A stretch of DNA of 64,000 nt from Pogonophryne albipinna (GCA_028583405.1 CM053249.1:36336765-36400764), one strand, 5' to 3'. Positions 1 to 11,578 are shown, counted from the stretch's first letter. Numbers and translations are program-made. The notes: generated by a model from the sequence alone, not told the origin.

Positions 1-94
1 GGAAGCCGGCCTAGTTGAGAGTGATCTAGGATCTGCAGGCAAAAAGCCTATTCCTCTCTCACCTCAAAAACGGCTGCAACATACGGAGGAATAC

Positions 95-2686
95 GTGAGG
101 GAGCAGTCACTTATTAAGTCATCATACCATTCCAATATGGACGAAGCCCCATTTCACACACCACATGTGACACGCCGATGGCAAACTGGACTTCCACGTG
201 ATGACCAAGGCAGCCTTCCCATCAAAAACAAGCATGGGGTCTCACACATAGGCGAACAGCCCTTCAATCAACACCAGTCTTCCACTCCCCCACATGGGGC
301 CTTCGGCATAAATCCACGTATTTCAGAGTACGACAGAATACCTACCAATCACGATCTTGCCAAGTGTCTGGCTCGTAACCAGCTCGTCACAACAGGCCTA
401 AGCACCTTCGACGACAAACCAGAGAACTATTGGGCCTGGAAATCGTCTTTCAAGAGCGCCATTGCTGGATTAGACCTTACAGCAGGAGAAGAGCTGGACC
501 TCCTCAGTAGATGGCTTGGCAGAGAGTCTTCAGAGCACGTTCGCAGGCTCAAAGCAGCGAACATCAGATGTCCGCCAGCTGGACTAAGTATGGCCTGGGA
601 GAGGCTGGAAGAGACGTACGGCTCACCTGAAGCCATTGAGCGAGCTCTCTTCTCCAAATTAGAGCGTTTCCCAAAACTAACAAAAAAAGAACCACAAAAG
701 CTCCGTGAACTCGGAGATCTGTTGCTAGAGGTCGAAGCAGCAAAGCTGGATCGCTACCTACCTGGGCTAGCGTACTTGGACACATCCAGGGGAGTTCATC
801 CCATCGCAGAAAAGTTGCCGTATAATCTCCAGGAAAGGTGGATGTCATATGGGTCGAGATACAAACGTGACAACAACGTCAGCTTTCCTCCATTTCCTGT
901 CTTTGTCGACTTTGTGCGCACAGAAGCTATGACACGTACAGATCCCAGCTTCAACTACGCTGTTTCTCAAGCACCGTCAGAACCAAGAAAGGGGTCAGAC
1001 AGGTTTACCAGAGCATCTGTAACTGTCAACAAGACAACTGTGTTCCAACCCAAGGAATACGGAGGTAAAAATAAATCAGTCGACGACAACAAGCTCTGTC
1101 CCATACATGGGAAGCCTCACCCGCTGAAAAAGTGCAGAAGCTTCAGGGACAAGACCATCGAGGATCGCAAGCAATTCCTGAAAGATCACTCCATATGCTT
1201 TAGATGCTGTTCATCCACAGAGCATCTCGCGAGAGACTGCAAAGTAGAAGTACAATGCGGAGAATGCCAGAGTGATCGTCATCTGTCAGCCCTCCATCTG
1301 GGCCCCACGCCATGGACATCCAGGCCCTTCACCCCTTCTCCAGAGCATGGCGGGGAGGAGGACAATGTCACCGAAGACGTCACCGCTATGTGCACAGAGG
1401 TATGTGGAAGAGGAGTTAGCGCAAGAGCATGCTCAAAGATTTGTCTCGTCAGTGTTTACCCTGAGGGGCACCATGATAAATCAATGAAAGCCTATGCTAT
1501 ACTCGACGAGCAAAGCAACAAATCTCTGGCGAGGTCAGAGTTCTTCAGTGTCTTCAACATCCAAGGTGGTGAATTTCCATACACGCTGAAAACATGCGCA
1601 GGGCTCAAAGAGACAACTGGACGAAGGGCCCATGGTTACGTTATAGAGTCAATCGACCAGAAGATCAGTCTTCGTCTCCCTACACTCCTTGAATGTAACC
1701 AGATCCCCAACAACCGTTCAGAGATTCCAACCCCTGATGCAGCTTTGCACCACAATCACCTGAGGAAGATGGCGGACGAGATACCATCCCTTGATCCGCA
1801 AGCAGAAATACTCTTGTTGCTTGGCAGGGACATCCTTAGAGTCCATAAAATCAGGAAGCAAATCAACGGGCCACACAATGCTCCATTCGCCCAGAAGTTG
1901 GACCTTGGTTGGGTCGTAATCGGCGACGTCTGTCTAGGAGGGGCTCACAAGCCATCTGTAGTGAGCACGCTCAAGACTGCCATCTTGGAAAATGGCCGCC
2001 CAAGCTACCTGCAGCCCTGTGGCAGTCAAGTGCAGGTAAAAGAAAGATTTGGTCATGACACTATGCACCAAGCTTTCCCAGCGACTTCTTCAGACAGTTC
2101 ACTCTCAACAATAGATGAGGAGAACATGGGTCAATTCATCTTTCGTCGCACTCCCAGCGACCACAAACTCGCCCTCTCGATAGACGTGAGGTTTCTCCAC
2201 ATCATGGACAGCGAGGTCCATCAAGACAACTCCAACAGCTGGGTTGCTCCCTTGCCCTTTAAGACACCCAGACAAAGGCTACCAAACAACAAAGTTCAGC
2301 AAATCCGTCAGTCCTCAGCTCCAGAACAGTGGCAGTATGTGTCCACCGATCATAACCCAGCAGACCATGGGACTCGATCCGTGCCAGCCTTTCTCTGGAA
2401 TCCATCTCCACCAAAACCAGAATGTCAAGAGATCTATGATCTAGTTGACTCCATCTCAGATTCCGAGGTTCTCCCACAAGTTGTTGTTAACATCAATAAC
2501 ATCAAAAAGGACACTTTGAACACAGCACGCTTTGAGCGCTTCTCTGACTTTGACACTCTCATCAAGGCAGTAGGACACTTAGTTCACATCGCTTCGTCTT
2601 TCTCCCAAGCTAGACAGGTGGACACCTGTCACGGGTGGCACATCTGCCACAAAGGGGCTTTCCAATGGGGAGACGGAGAAAGCTAA
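95..2686 (+). pseudogene. BEL/Pao gag-protease polyprotein with RT/RNase H deleted
   Basis: This 863-codon frame encodes the capsid and processing half of a BEL/Pao polyprotein. From the N-terminus: a gag-like helical region (about residues 110-290, DUF1759 type), a Cys/His region (about 335-405) including the CCHC knuckle ICFRCCSSTEHLARDC, and a retropepsin-like segment with the family motif LDEQSNKSLA (about 463-472). The start of the RT region follows (SNSWVAPLPF, PRQRLPNNK), then the sequence jumps to the end of RNase H (DHNPADHGTRSV). Roughly the whole RT core and most of RNase H are absent, yet the frame stays open across the junction near 2297. A second lesion, a frameshift before 2686, separates it from the integrase frame. 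I infer an old internal deletion derivative. Start codon choice is uncertain, since the element begins upstream of the window. Confidence 0.85.
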
Positions 2687-2693
2687 GATACTG

Positions 2694-4058
2694 GTGATCA
2701 AAAGCGTGCAACGTGAGTGCTACGCAGAAGAGTTCAGGTGTATCGAAACGTCAGGCAACCTCCCTATCAACAGCAGTCTGCGGAAACTACATCCCTTTGT
2801 CGACAGCACTGGAATACTCAGAGTGGGAGGTCGCATCAAAGAGTCTCAGTTAAGCACAGACGAAACCAACCCCATCATTATTCCAGGCCATCACCATCTA
2901 GGAACCCTCATTGTTCGTCATCACCACCATGCTGTGAAACACCAAGGCAGGCATTTTACAGAGGGCGCTGTCAGAGCATCTGGAATCTGGCTGGTGACAG
3001 CTAAACGAAGCATCAGTAGTCTGCTCTTCAAATGCGTGACCTGCAGAAGACTTCGAGGGAAAACAGAGCACCAACAGATGGCAGATCTGCCAGCCGAGCG
3101 TCTACAGGCAGCACCACCCTTTTCATATGTGGGAGTAGATGTATCCGGGCCTTGGGAGGTGGTCTCTCGCCATACCAGAGGAGGGCAAGTCAACAGTAAA
3201 CGCTGGGCAGTGTTGTTTTCATGTATGTGTACACGAGCCGTGCACATCGAAATCATCGAAGCCATGAGTGCTAGCAGCTTCATTAATGCACTCAGAAGGT
3301 TTTTCGCTATCAGAGGGCCCACAAAGCAGCTGCGCTCAGATTGTGGCACCTATTTCGTTGGCGCATGCAGAGAGCTCAGAATGGATGGATCCCTCCCTGA
3401 CCTGCATGGCGTGGAGAAGTTTCTGGAGGCACATAAATGCATCTGGGTTTTCAATCCCCCTCATTTATCTCACATGGGCGGTGTATGGGAGAGGATGATC
3501 GGGATTGCTCGTCGTATCCTGGACTGCATGCTTCTGGAAGATAAGTCACGCCTAACTCATGAAGTCTTGATGACCCTAATGGCCGAGGTCAGTGCTATTA
3601 TGAACGCAAGGCCTCTGATTCCTGTATCTTCCGATCCAGAAGCTCCCGTTATCCTCTCTCCTCTGATGCTCCTGACCCAGAAAGTCGGCGCTCCTCCACC
3701 TCCACCAAGCGACTTCAAGAAAGGAGAGCTTCTCAAGGCAGAATGGAAGCGAGTCCAAAGTCTGGCGAACACTTTTTGGACTAGGTGGCGCCGAGAGTAT
3801 TTGAGCACCCTGCAAGTCCGGCATAAATGGGTAAACAAGAGGCCTAATCTCAAGCAAGGAGATATAGTCTTAATGAAAGATGCTCAAGCAAAGAGAAATG
3901 ACTGGCTCACGGCAGTTGTCACAAAGGCTTTTCCGAGCCAGGATGGACAGGTGAGGAAAGTAGACGTGCGAGTGATCAAGGAGGGCAAGCCAAAGGTTTA
4001 CTCCAGACCTGCGACGGAAGTGGTCCTTCTCCTGTCTCCAGTGGACTCTCAAGATTAA
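2694..4058 (+). CDS. BEL/Pao integrase region
   Basis: This 454-codon open frame encodes the integrase that would insert the element's cDNA into chromosomes. An H2C2-type zinc-binding segment (histidine-rich region then CVTC, about residues 75-118) precedes the catalytic core. The acidic residues are recognisable in VGVDVSGPW, LRSDCGTYFVG and GGVWERMIG. A BEL-type C-terminal domain (WTRWRREYL, GDIVLMKD, RPATEVVLL) follows and ends at the stop. The frame is intact but probably not an independent gene: in this family it is the C-terminus of the Gag-Pol polyprotein, and the same protein similarity begins slightly upstream in this frame, showing a frameshift between 2600 and 2690. Confidence 0.85.
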   Translation: MIKSVQRECYAEEFRCIETSGNLPINSSLRKLHPFVDSTGILRVGGRIKESQLSTDETNPIIIPGHHHLGTLIVRHHHHAVKHQGRHFTEGAVRASGIWLVTAKRSISSLLFKCVTCRRLRGKTEHQQMADLPAERLQAAPPFSYVGVDVSGPWEVVSRHTRGGQVNSKRWAVLFSCMCTRAVHIEIIEAMSASSFINALRRFFAIRGPTKQLRSDCGTYFVGACRELRMDGSLPDLHGVEKFLEAHKCIWVFNPPHLSHMGGVWERMIGIARRILDCMLLEDKSRLTHEVLMTLMAEVSAIMNARPLIPVSSDPEAPVILSPLMLLTQKVGAPPPPPSDFKKGELLKAEWKRVQSLANTFWTRWRREYLSTLQVRHKWVNKRPNLKQGDIVLMKDAQAKRNDWLTAVVTKAFPSQDGQVRKVDVRVIKEGKPKVYSRPATEVVLLLSPVDSQD

Positions 4059-4107
4059 AGTAGTTGTAGAAATGTGAGGTCCTGTCTCCAAAACCTCAAG
4101 CGGGGAG

Positions 4108-4883
4108 TGTTGTGTTCCGTGTGTATAGAGCTGTGTGTTTGTGGGAGCCCCTAGTGGCGAGTGATAATAGCGCAGCTTTATCTACCACAGGAAATAGTCA
4201 TACAGGAAGTTGTGTCAGTCAGTTGAGAAATTACATGTGGCAGTCCAGTTTTTGTTAGCTCCACAATCTGGCTTCATCCATCTTCTGGAGACTTGTTAAG
4301 CGCATTGTCTGGAAGTAAATATGTTAGTTGAAACTATATTAATGTAGAACAGTGTTTATTTCATAATTTGATTGTATTTCTTACCTTTTATTATGCAATG
4401 TTAAACTGCATCTGCACCACTAGGCCTAAGCTAATGCCTCATGTCAATGTAACAGTAATCCGCTAGCGTATTAGCTCGTTGTTAGCTTAGCCTCTTTAGC
4501 ATATTAGCTCGTTGTTAGCTTAGCATATTAGCTTGTCGTTAGCTTAGCATATTAGCATTTAGCTAAACTCTTGTTTTCTCTTCAGTTATAACATAGATTA
4601 GTTTGTTAGCCTTCTAAGTTGTCTAACTAGTCTAGCATGACTATAGCATGGTAATTTACGTTGTGTTTCTGTATACCTGTCATGTATACTTATCCCATTA
4701 CAACTGTAAAACAATGTCTTTTTCTTGTGTGTTACAGTTTTACAATAAAGAATATAAGAATATTCAAGAGCTTCAGTAATCTCCAATTCAGAATCCCATT
4801 CTCCTGGAATTATTTGAAGTTCATGTTTATGCTGACTGAATAGCTAGATTCCAGGAACATCTAGTGAGAACAGTACAGTTACA
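4108..4883 (+). repeat. 3' LTR of the BEL/Pao element
   Basis: It begins TGTTGTGTTCCGTG directly after a purine tract and contains a polyadenylation signal (AATAAA, 4744-4749). The end is placed at ...CAGTTACA (4883) because this gives a TG...CA LTR; the boundary is approximate. Inside, 4455-4560 holds a local tandem repeat built on TTAGCTCGTTGTTAGCTTAGC. Confidence 0.6.
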
Positions 4884-4900
4884 ATACGTAACCCAGATAC

Positions 4901-4903
<3 letters not shown>

Positions 4904-4942
<39 letters not shown>

Positions 4943-4966
4943 CCTCCCACCAGCACACACACACAT
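4904..4966. repeat. (CA)n microsatellite
   Basis: Two CA runs are separated by a short CT-rich break. Reading frames across it are artefacts. Confidence 0.9.
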
Positions 4967-5004
4967 TCTTTTCAAGGTTCTTTCTGGGGCCAATATAATC
5001 TCAA

Positions 5005-5302
5005 GTACCAATATATCTGTGTACAATGTTTGATTGTCTGGGAAGGAATAGTTTGTGTGAAATCTTCCTTGGGAAAGTAAAGGAGTGAAGTCAGGTGGAA
5101 GATAAAGATTGACTCTGTCTACTCATGCTCTGTTCAGAAGTAATGTACCAATATATCTGTGTACAATGTTTGATTGTCTGGGAAAGAATAGAGTTTGTGT
5201 GAAATATTCCTTGGGAAAGTAAAGGAGTGAACCCAGGTGTAAGATAAAAAGTGACTCTGACCTTGTCTACTTCCGAGGCTCTCACGCTCTGTTCAGAAGA
5301 AA
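5005..5302. repeat. 140-bp tandem duplication
   Basis: A unit starting GTACCAATATATCTGTGTAC is present at 5005 and again at 5145, with few differences, ending with CTCTGTTCAGAAG in both copies. The second copy carries about 15 extra bases. It may be an LTR enhancer-type duplication, because it directly precedes the LTR-like block. Confidence 0.85.
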
Positions 5303-5319
5303 AATACTTTTTCCCAGAA

Positions 5320-5760
5320 CTCTGATTCGCTGTATTGGGGCCGACCCAAAGTGAATCCAACCAGAAAGAACACCTAGGGGAGTGAGCAACCGACCCAACT
5401 CCTCCCGATGGACTCTCTGATTCGCTTAGGAGTAAAATGGGACGGAAGAGCCGACACACATCTCCGCCCCAAATATGTCTATATATACTGTTGTTTATTC
5501 ATGCAAAGGCCCCCTGTTTCTGACTGGCTGGTCCCGATATCTGTATCGCACGGCAGTAGAGCGGGGAGCCTGGAGTGCTCTGTTACAGGGCACTCTGTAT
5601 TTCGTATTGTGTTTTTTACCATTAAAATCAGATTATTGTTATACATTGTATGCCGGTGTTTTGAATTTCTTTTATTAAATCTGACCAGGCTCATCTAACG
5701 AACGGCGCGGAGCGGAGGTGGGCTTTAAGCCACCACTACTGTGTTTGCTCCTACACTCTC
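5320..5760 (+). repeat. LTR-like terminal block, left side of the DIRS element
   Basis: The block has a TATA-like stretch (TATATATACTG near 5480) and a segment ATTAAAATCAGATTATTGTT near 5620, followed by GCCGGTGTTTTG. Both the segment and the following 40 bp (GAGGTGGGCTT...) resemble 20270-20400 in the same orientation. I read the two as related terminal or LTR sequences. Whether they belong to the DIRS element or to solo LTRs of another element is not settled. Confidence 0.45.
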
Positions 5761-5811
5761 TAAGTGCCGACAGGCAGGAGAGAGGGCACGCAGTTGAGTC
5801 CCCGACATTAC

Positions 5812-6427
5812 TCACTCTGACAGGACACTCAGTACTGAGTGTGTCAGAGAGGAATGGGAGATATCCCTCAAAATAAACACGAATAAAAGAACAGGGGGAA
5901 GACCAAGATGTGTGCAAATGTCTTCCACTGTCATTCCTCCGTGCAACGCCGTGGAGGAGGAAATTCCTCTGGTGCCGTGCGCTTTGATGTTCTCCGGGGG
6001 ATCCAACCCAGAGGAGAAATACGCCTGTGACACAGCCTCACACAGCCCGTGTGACAGGCGTTGTGCCGACAGAGGCTGCCCTATTGAGCGATCTCTGTAA
6101 TGCACAAACAGACGCTGGGAACTGCGTAAAGCAGCCGTGCGTGCCATATAGCATGACAGCGCGCGCGCGGGACGGAGGAGATGAGATGTGGCTTCGTCCT
6201 CTGATGTGTGAGGAGGAGGAAAGAAGCCATCCAAAGGTATCACTCTCGATCTAAAAGAGCTTGTGATCACCTTTGGCATAAAAGCCGGGTTAGGGCGCAA
6301 AACAGCTGAGCTGCCATCTCCTTGGATCTGGAGACATGACGGAGCCACAGAGAGAGCAGACAAATCACTCACCCTTTTAGCTGATGTCAGAGCCAAGAGC
6401 AGAGCTACTTTGGCTGACAAGAACTTT
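5812..6427 (-). pseudogene. DIRS tyrosine recombinase, C-terminal catalytic part
   Basis: This is the catalytic domain of the recombinase that integrates DIRS circles without an integrase. Box I is clear (KVALLLALTSAKRVSDLSAL, with the catalytic Arg in AKRV), as is the His-x-x-Arg motif (AHGTRGISSS, near 5940). The last part reads THLGLPPVLLFVFILRDIS: the expected nucleophilic Tyr is not in this frame, but an adjacent frame reads SFIRVYF at the same place. This suggests two compensating indels around 5865-5900. The N-terminal half lies 8.9 kb away at 15332-15490, and the hAT-like insertion starts exactly where this coding similarity stops. Confidence 0.8.
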
Positions 6428-6537
6428 CAGGCATGAAAATCACTCACCTTTCGGCAAAATTCGCCGTTTTGAAACCAAAATAGGTGACCTACGTGAATCG
6501 TGTAGATTCGATGAGAAAATATGTAAGGGGGGGGGTA

Positions 6538-6674
6538 GGTTCAGAGGCCGTAATGGTACGCACCGTTGGGTGACGAGTGGAAGACGAGACCCAATCACTG
6601 CCGCTGAGAGACTCTCTCAGCGGCAGTGATTGGGTCTCGTCTTCCACGGTGCGTACCATTACGGTCTCTGAACC
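6538..6674. repeat. Near-perfect long inverted repeat (hairpin)
   Basis: Two arms of about 62 bp meet with a single-base loop at 6612 (centre GAGAGA-C-TCTCTC). The left arm has a 12-bp bulge (TTGGGTGACGAG, 6565-6576). It sits just inside the left end of the hAT-like element, upstream of the transposase gene, and is preceded by a G run at 6527-6535. Confidence 0.9.
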
Positions 6675-6675
6675 A

Positions 6676-7289
6676 GCCCCAGAGATTCAGTGAACTGCGA
6701 ACAGGTGCGCGTGCCAAAAGGGACCTGATCATTGGTTTACAAGCAGTTCGCTTCGCTCGTGCTGACCAGAGCGGGATCCAGACCACCATCAGAAGCTGAA
6801 AGCACGCCTGGCCTCGGCGATTTACCTGACTGAATTTGGTGAGTGATGGTTTCAATCATTTTAATATTTTCTTGTATATCTAAGTTACCCAGGAGCTCTG
6901 TTGACATAGGCTTAGCTAACGTTAGCTACAGCTTGATGAATTGAGTCATTGAACACAGCAGGAGAGAACGCAACGTTAGACAGCTAGCAATAAAGCTCCG
7001 GTGGAAAATGATTAGCTAACGCTACCGTTAACGTTAGCCTAACATTAGCTAGATATCGTTACTAAAGTTAGATGCTAGCTTGTATAGCTTACGGTAAATC
7101 ACAAAAAAGAAAAACTGGTTAATGTTAGTGCTACTTTCTAAAATCTCTACAACTCGTTTTTCCAGGACGTGTTGATGATTTTGAGGTGAGGGGACTGACA
7201 AGGCTGAAGGGTAAAGTGGTCCACCGTTCTATCAATAAGGCTAAACTAGAAGTTAGTGCTAACACTAATACAAACATTATTTTTGCAGA
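6676..7289 (+). other. 5' region of the hAT-like element
   Basis: No gene is seen. It is rich in GCTAACGTTAGCTA-type palindromic words (6905-7060) common in fish AT-rich DNA. It presumably holds the promoter and 5' UTR of the transposase gene, perhaps with an intron ending at the AG before 7290. I find no clear TATA box. Confidence 0.4.
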
Positions 7290-10200
7290 ATGAGTGTGTT
7301 AGGGGAGAAGGATTCAGCCATTGTTAAACAGCTGGATGCTGGATTGAAATGCAGCTGGAACTGGTCGTGGCTAAAACTGGAAGGCAAGGTCTCAGTAAAA
7401 GAGCAAGAGGTGTCCTTTCATCTAGGAGATGTATTCATCAAAATCAACAGGCAGGGATTCGCCAGATGCATTCTCATTCTCTGCCACAAAGAGATCAATT
7501 ATGCTAACAAAGGCAGCCATGCTCTGCAGGCTCACTGCCAGACGGAAGTTCACAAGAAGAAGGTGCAGATGATAGCTTCCACTCATAGTGTTGCCAGCAG
7601 CTTCCTTCCAGCATCAGCCAGGGTGAATCCAGCAAGCCAGAGTCAAGCCAACCAGGGGTCAGAAACAATCAGGCAGCAGTGCCAGGGAAAGATGCCCGTA
7701 CCAGTTATAAACCACATAGCAAATGCAGAGGTAGGTGGTGTAGGCCTGTTAGTCAGCACAGGCAGCATAGACAGAGTACACTAGCACTTTGAGATTGTTA
7801 TTTTTATTATAACAATAATAATAATAATAATCTATTATTATTATTATTATTCACAATCAGCTCCGGTCACTGGCAGCATCATCACCTAAACATGGAATAC
7901 ACTAGCTTTACATTAATTACATAATTTGTGTTCTAGGCAATGGTCCTTGGAACCTTGGCGGAGCATTCCATCCCGTTTTCTAAGGCTCCTGTAATTGTTG
8001 AGCTTGCCCAGACCCTTTACTTGGATAAACCAGCTTTGCAGGGAATGAAGCTGTCGCGGACGGCAGCTTCATACAAGATGATCCATGGTCTAGGTATTTA
8101 CATTTTCTTTCTTACCTACTATTTCAGTGTTTTAATTTACATTTTAGTGAACGGCACACATAAAACATGTTCCTTAAACTACCATGTTGCTATATATACT
8201 GCTATGTTGCCAGAATTACCTGTTGTATGATTTATATTGTACCAATTAGATTATGCATGTGATGTGACAAATCTGTCCGACTTTGTGTAGGGCGAACCTA
8301 CTCTGAGAGGACCTTTTCCAACATGAAGATATTTCCCTTTTCGTTAAATTTAGACGAGAGTACCTCCAACAACAACAAAAAGGTTGGTCTCATATTAAGC
8401 TATTGCCATCAAAGTCCTTCTGTTTTTGCTTCAGTGTATGCCCTGTAAAATGTTGCATGGCTAATAAACCTTTTTATGTTGAAGATCCTCTCCATGCTCG
8501 TTTGCTACTATCATGCAGACTTGAGGAAGGTGATAGTGGAGCATTTGGGGTCCTTGGAGATCGTGAAGGTGAATGCTGCTTCTTTAGAGAAGATGCTCTG
8601 TGAGTTCTTTGAGAAAAACAACATCCCGTGGAATAACCTTGTGAGTATGCTGATGGACTCGTGTGCTGTGATGAGGGGCAGCAAGACCGGCCTCGAGATC
8701 AGGATGCACCAATACTGTCCCAACCTGCTCGATGTTGATGGGGACTCCTGTCATCATATACACAATGCGGCAAAGAAGTTCTCAGAGCCCTTTGACAGCT
8801 ACTTGGAGAAGCTGTTCAGTGATCTCCAGGTTGACCATCAGTGGAGTCCAGACCAGGTAAACAAAATGCAGCTCTAGTCTAGACCACGGCTGCTGGCCCT
8901 ACTGTACTGTACTGTGGTAAAACTATGGAATGTGTAGAATGTCTATGTATGTGTCTCTTTCAAAATCTTTTTCTGTCTTTTGTCAGGTGATGTACCTCAA
9001 GGAGATAGCTATGATTCTAAATCTCCCCGCCTCCAGCCCACAGAGGGGCTTTGTTCCTCATCGCTGGCTGTCTGCATACGATGCCAGCATGGCAACCCAT
9101 GCCATGATGCCTGCGTACAGAGTCCTCTATTATGGCTTCCTCTCCACTGCAGATAAGGAGCTGTATAGGGAGCCTTTGGAACTGATGTACACCAAGTACC
9201 ACGTCAACCAGGCGGGAAGAGCCTGTATCAAGGTGGTTCAGGAGGAACTCAACAGGAAAGGTGATGAGACTTGATGTTCCAATCCCTTATAATAATTAGC
9301 ACTTATACTTGTTTTGAAGTTACTAATGAGGAGGAATATGTATTGTGTTTCACAGGCATGACTCCACAAGGCCGTGAGAGAAAAAAGAGGGTATGTCAGA
9401 AGCTGTGGCATGAGGAGACGACAACAGTCTTACGGCTCAGCATCTACATGGGTTTGCAGGCTATTCTCAAGGAGTATGTCATGGTTTTCCAGGTGGGTGT
9501 TAGTTGTGCTTGGAATTACTGCAACTTGACTGCACGTGCATGCACATCCAATGTTGACAATCAATCAATTTCATAAGAATTTGTTTTACATACACAGGGT
9601 AGCCAGACATTGGTTCACAAACTTCATGATCGGCAGCTTGAGCTGTTCCTGGCCTTCATGGCTTGCTTCGTGAAGGCCGAACACATTACTCAGGTAATTA
9701 ACTCCTCCTCACACCCACTCTGCCTACATTAGTATATTGATTTTATCCCTATTTTTACTTTTCTGTTGTCTGTGCTATCAGTTGAGTGTTTCCTTTTTTG
9801 TTAAGCAACCTGGGGTCTTTTGAAAGGCACTTAAGGTATTACTCCCATTAATTACTTCCCTTACACAGCTGTCTCCCAGGGCTCTGAGGGAGATGGTCCT
9901 GGAGGATCATATGCTGCTGCCCTCCAAGGAGGTCTATGTGGGACAGGAGGCTGACACGTTCAGGAGCCAGAATCCCAATCATGCTGTAAGTACCCTGCAT
10001 CACCTGCATGACCTTTTTACTCAATTGTTTTTGAGACTTAAAATAATGGTCAGTTTTTGGTGTTTTGTGTCAGCTGTTGGTGCCATTCCTAGCAGACGTC
10101 AGGAAAGCCTACATCACCACTGCAGTGTACCTCCAGAAGAAGCTCCCCTTGGCCAGTCCGACTCTTACAGCCCTGTCTGCTCTGGACCCTCTTCTGAGAG

Positions 10201-10954
10201 GCCACTCACAGGCAACCATCCAGTTTAAGAGGTAAGAATAACATTCAAAGTTGTTTTTGCCATATTACCAGGTACTTTGGGATTTTTGTTACCTCATGTC
10301 CTTAAACTGATTTCAAATTCTCATCCATTTCTTGGCAGGCTGAGTGGTATGCTGCGGCACCTCTTGCCAGCAGACCAGGACATCCAGAGAGAACTTGTGC
10401 GGTTCAATGTTGACCTGACCATCCCCAGTTTCAAGGAGGGAGAGAGCATCGTTGAGTGGTGGGGTCATGTCTTTGACAAGCCAGATAAGTACCCCTCCCT
10501 GAGTGCGATGGTTAAATGTTGCCTCTCCATCTTTCACGGACCAAGGGTTGAGTTTACTTCTTTTAGTTTGATGAATGAAGTAATTGACCAAAGGAGTGGC
10601 AACATGAATGTACCAACATTTAATGCAATCCAGACGGTCAAGTACACCCTGCAGTCCAGGGGGAAGACAGCTGTGCAGCTCTTCAGAAGGGAGGATGTGA
10701 AGTTCCGGGAGGTGGACAGAAAACTATGCAAGAACATCAACTCTGCAGCAACCACATACAAACGCCAGCAGAAGATGAATCAGAAAGAAAAGCAGCAGCA
10801 ACAGAGCAAGTATGGCTCCCAAGCATCTGGCAGTGCTCAGCAGGCCAAGAAACAGACTGCTGAAGAAGAGAAAAGGGCGAGGCTGAGACATGTGGCAAAA
10901 CAGCGAAAGCGGGCCATGGAGAAAATGGTGGTCCAGGCAAAGAAGAAAAAATGA
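7290..10954 (+). CDS. hAT-like transposase, 10 exons, intact frame (819 codons)
   Basis: Exons read as 7290-7730, 7937-8093, 8291-8382, 8485-8856, 8987-9260, 9356-9492, 9598-9693, 9869-9985, 10074-10231 and 10339-10954. Every intron starts GT and ends AG, phases match, and no stop interrupts the sum (2,460 nt with stop). The N-terminus has a Cys/His cluster (CILILC then H-x4-H, about residues 51-77) that may bind DNA. hAT-type landmarks follow: LNLDESTS (first catalytic Asp), SMLMDSCAVMRGSKTGLE (second Asp), DSCHHIHNAAKKF (the C-x2-H region), and a dimerisation-like end with IVEWWGHVFD and YPSLSAMVKCCLSIFHG. The C-terminus is a Lys/Gln-rich tail. Assignment rests on motif spacing; the subfamily is unknown to me. 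The intact frame suggests a young or selected copy. Confidence 0.7.
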
Positions 10955-11578
10955 GATCTGGTTCTGAGAGTATTACGAACTGTGTCCTTAAGTCTCAGGA
11001 GGGAGTGTTTCAGCTGTAACTACAGTATCACAAGGACATCCCTTTCCTCTCCCTTTCATTCAGTATTTTGTACAAAATACGTGTGCATCTAGACCGGGTG
11101 ACGACACTACCTATTGACGCAGCAACCACTGTAAGTTATATTCTTGTTTAATTAGACTTCTCTGTTTCATTTATTCTACTCTGTATAATTGTTCTGTAGT
11201 TATTGTAGCTAAAACGGCGCTTTTGAGAGATTTTAAATCTCAGATCTGCTCAAGTGAACGTGTTACACAGGTCTCAGTGGGGCACTCAACCCTGCATTAC
11301 AATATAGGCAGGGACACTCTGCTGTCGCCCATCAGCTGTAGAGAGTTAACTAATTAGAGGGGCGTGGCCCCACAGCTGTGAGAACTCAGCAATCAGGCGT
11401 CCATTTTAGGTAGCTCTTTCCTGGAGCGTCAGCTTCAGTGTCAGACAGCCGAAGACTGACAAAGACATTGGAGTCCTGCGGGAGTCTCTAAGAGTGACAA
11501 AGACATTGGAGTCCTGCGGGAGTCAAGAGGGTGGCAAAGAGGAGGCAAATCCTCCTCTGATTGAGCTAATTACCGCTG

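Larger units (their letters stand above)
1..4883 (+). mobile_element. BEL/Pao LTR retrotransposon, 3' portion with 3' LTR
   Basis: Two consecutive plus-strand reading frames carry the BEL/Pao domain order: gag-like DUF1759 region, CCHC knuckle, aspartic protease-like region, RNase H remnant, then H2C2-integrase and C-terminal domain. A purine tract (4096-4107) leads straight into a TGTTGTG LTR start at 4108. The 5' LTR lies outside the window, so no TSD can be tested. The reverse transcriptase is missing, so this copy cannot be autonomous. Confidence 0.9.

Noticed and set aside
564..848. Minus-strand 94-codon ORF and other short frames opposite the BEL genes
   Set aside because: Shadows of a well-supported plus-strand coding frame.
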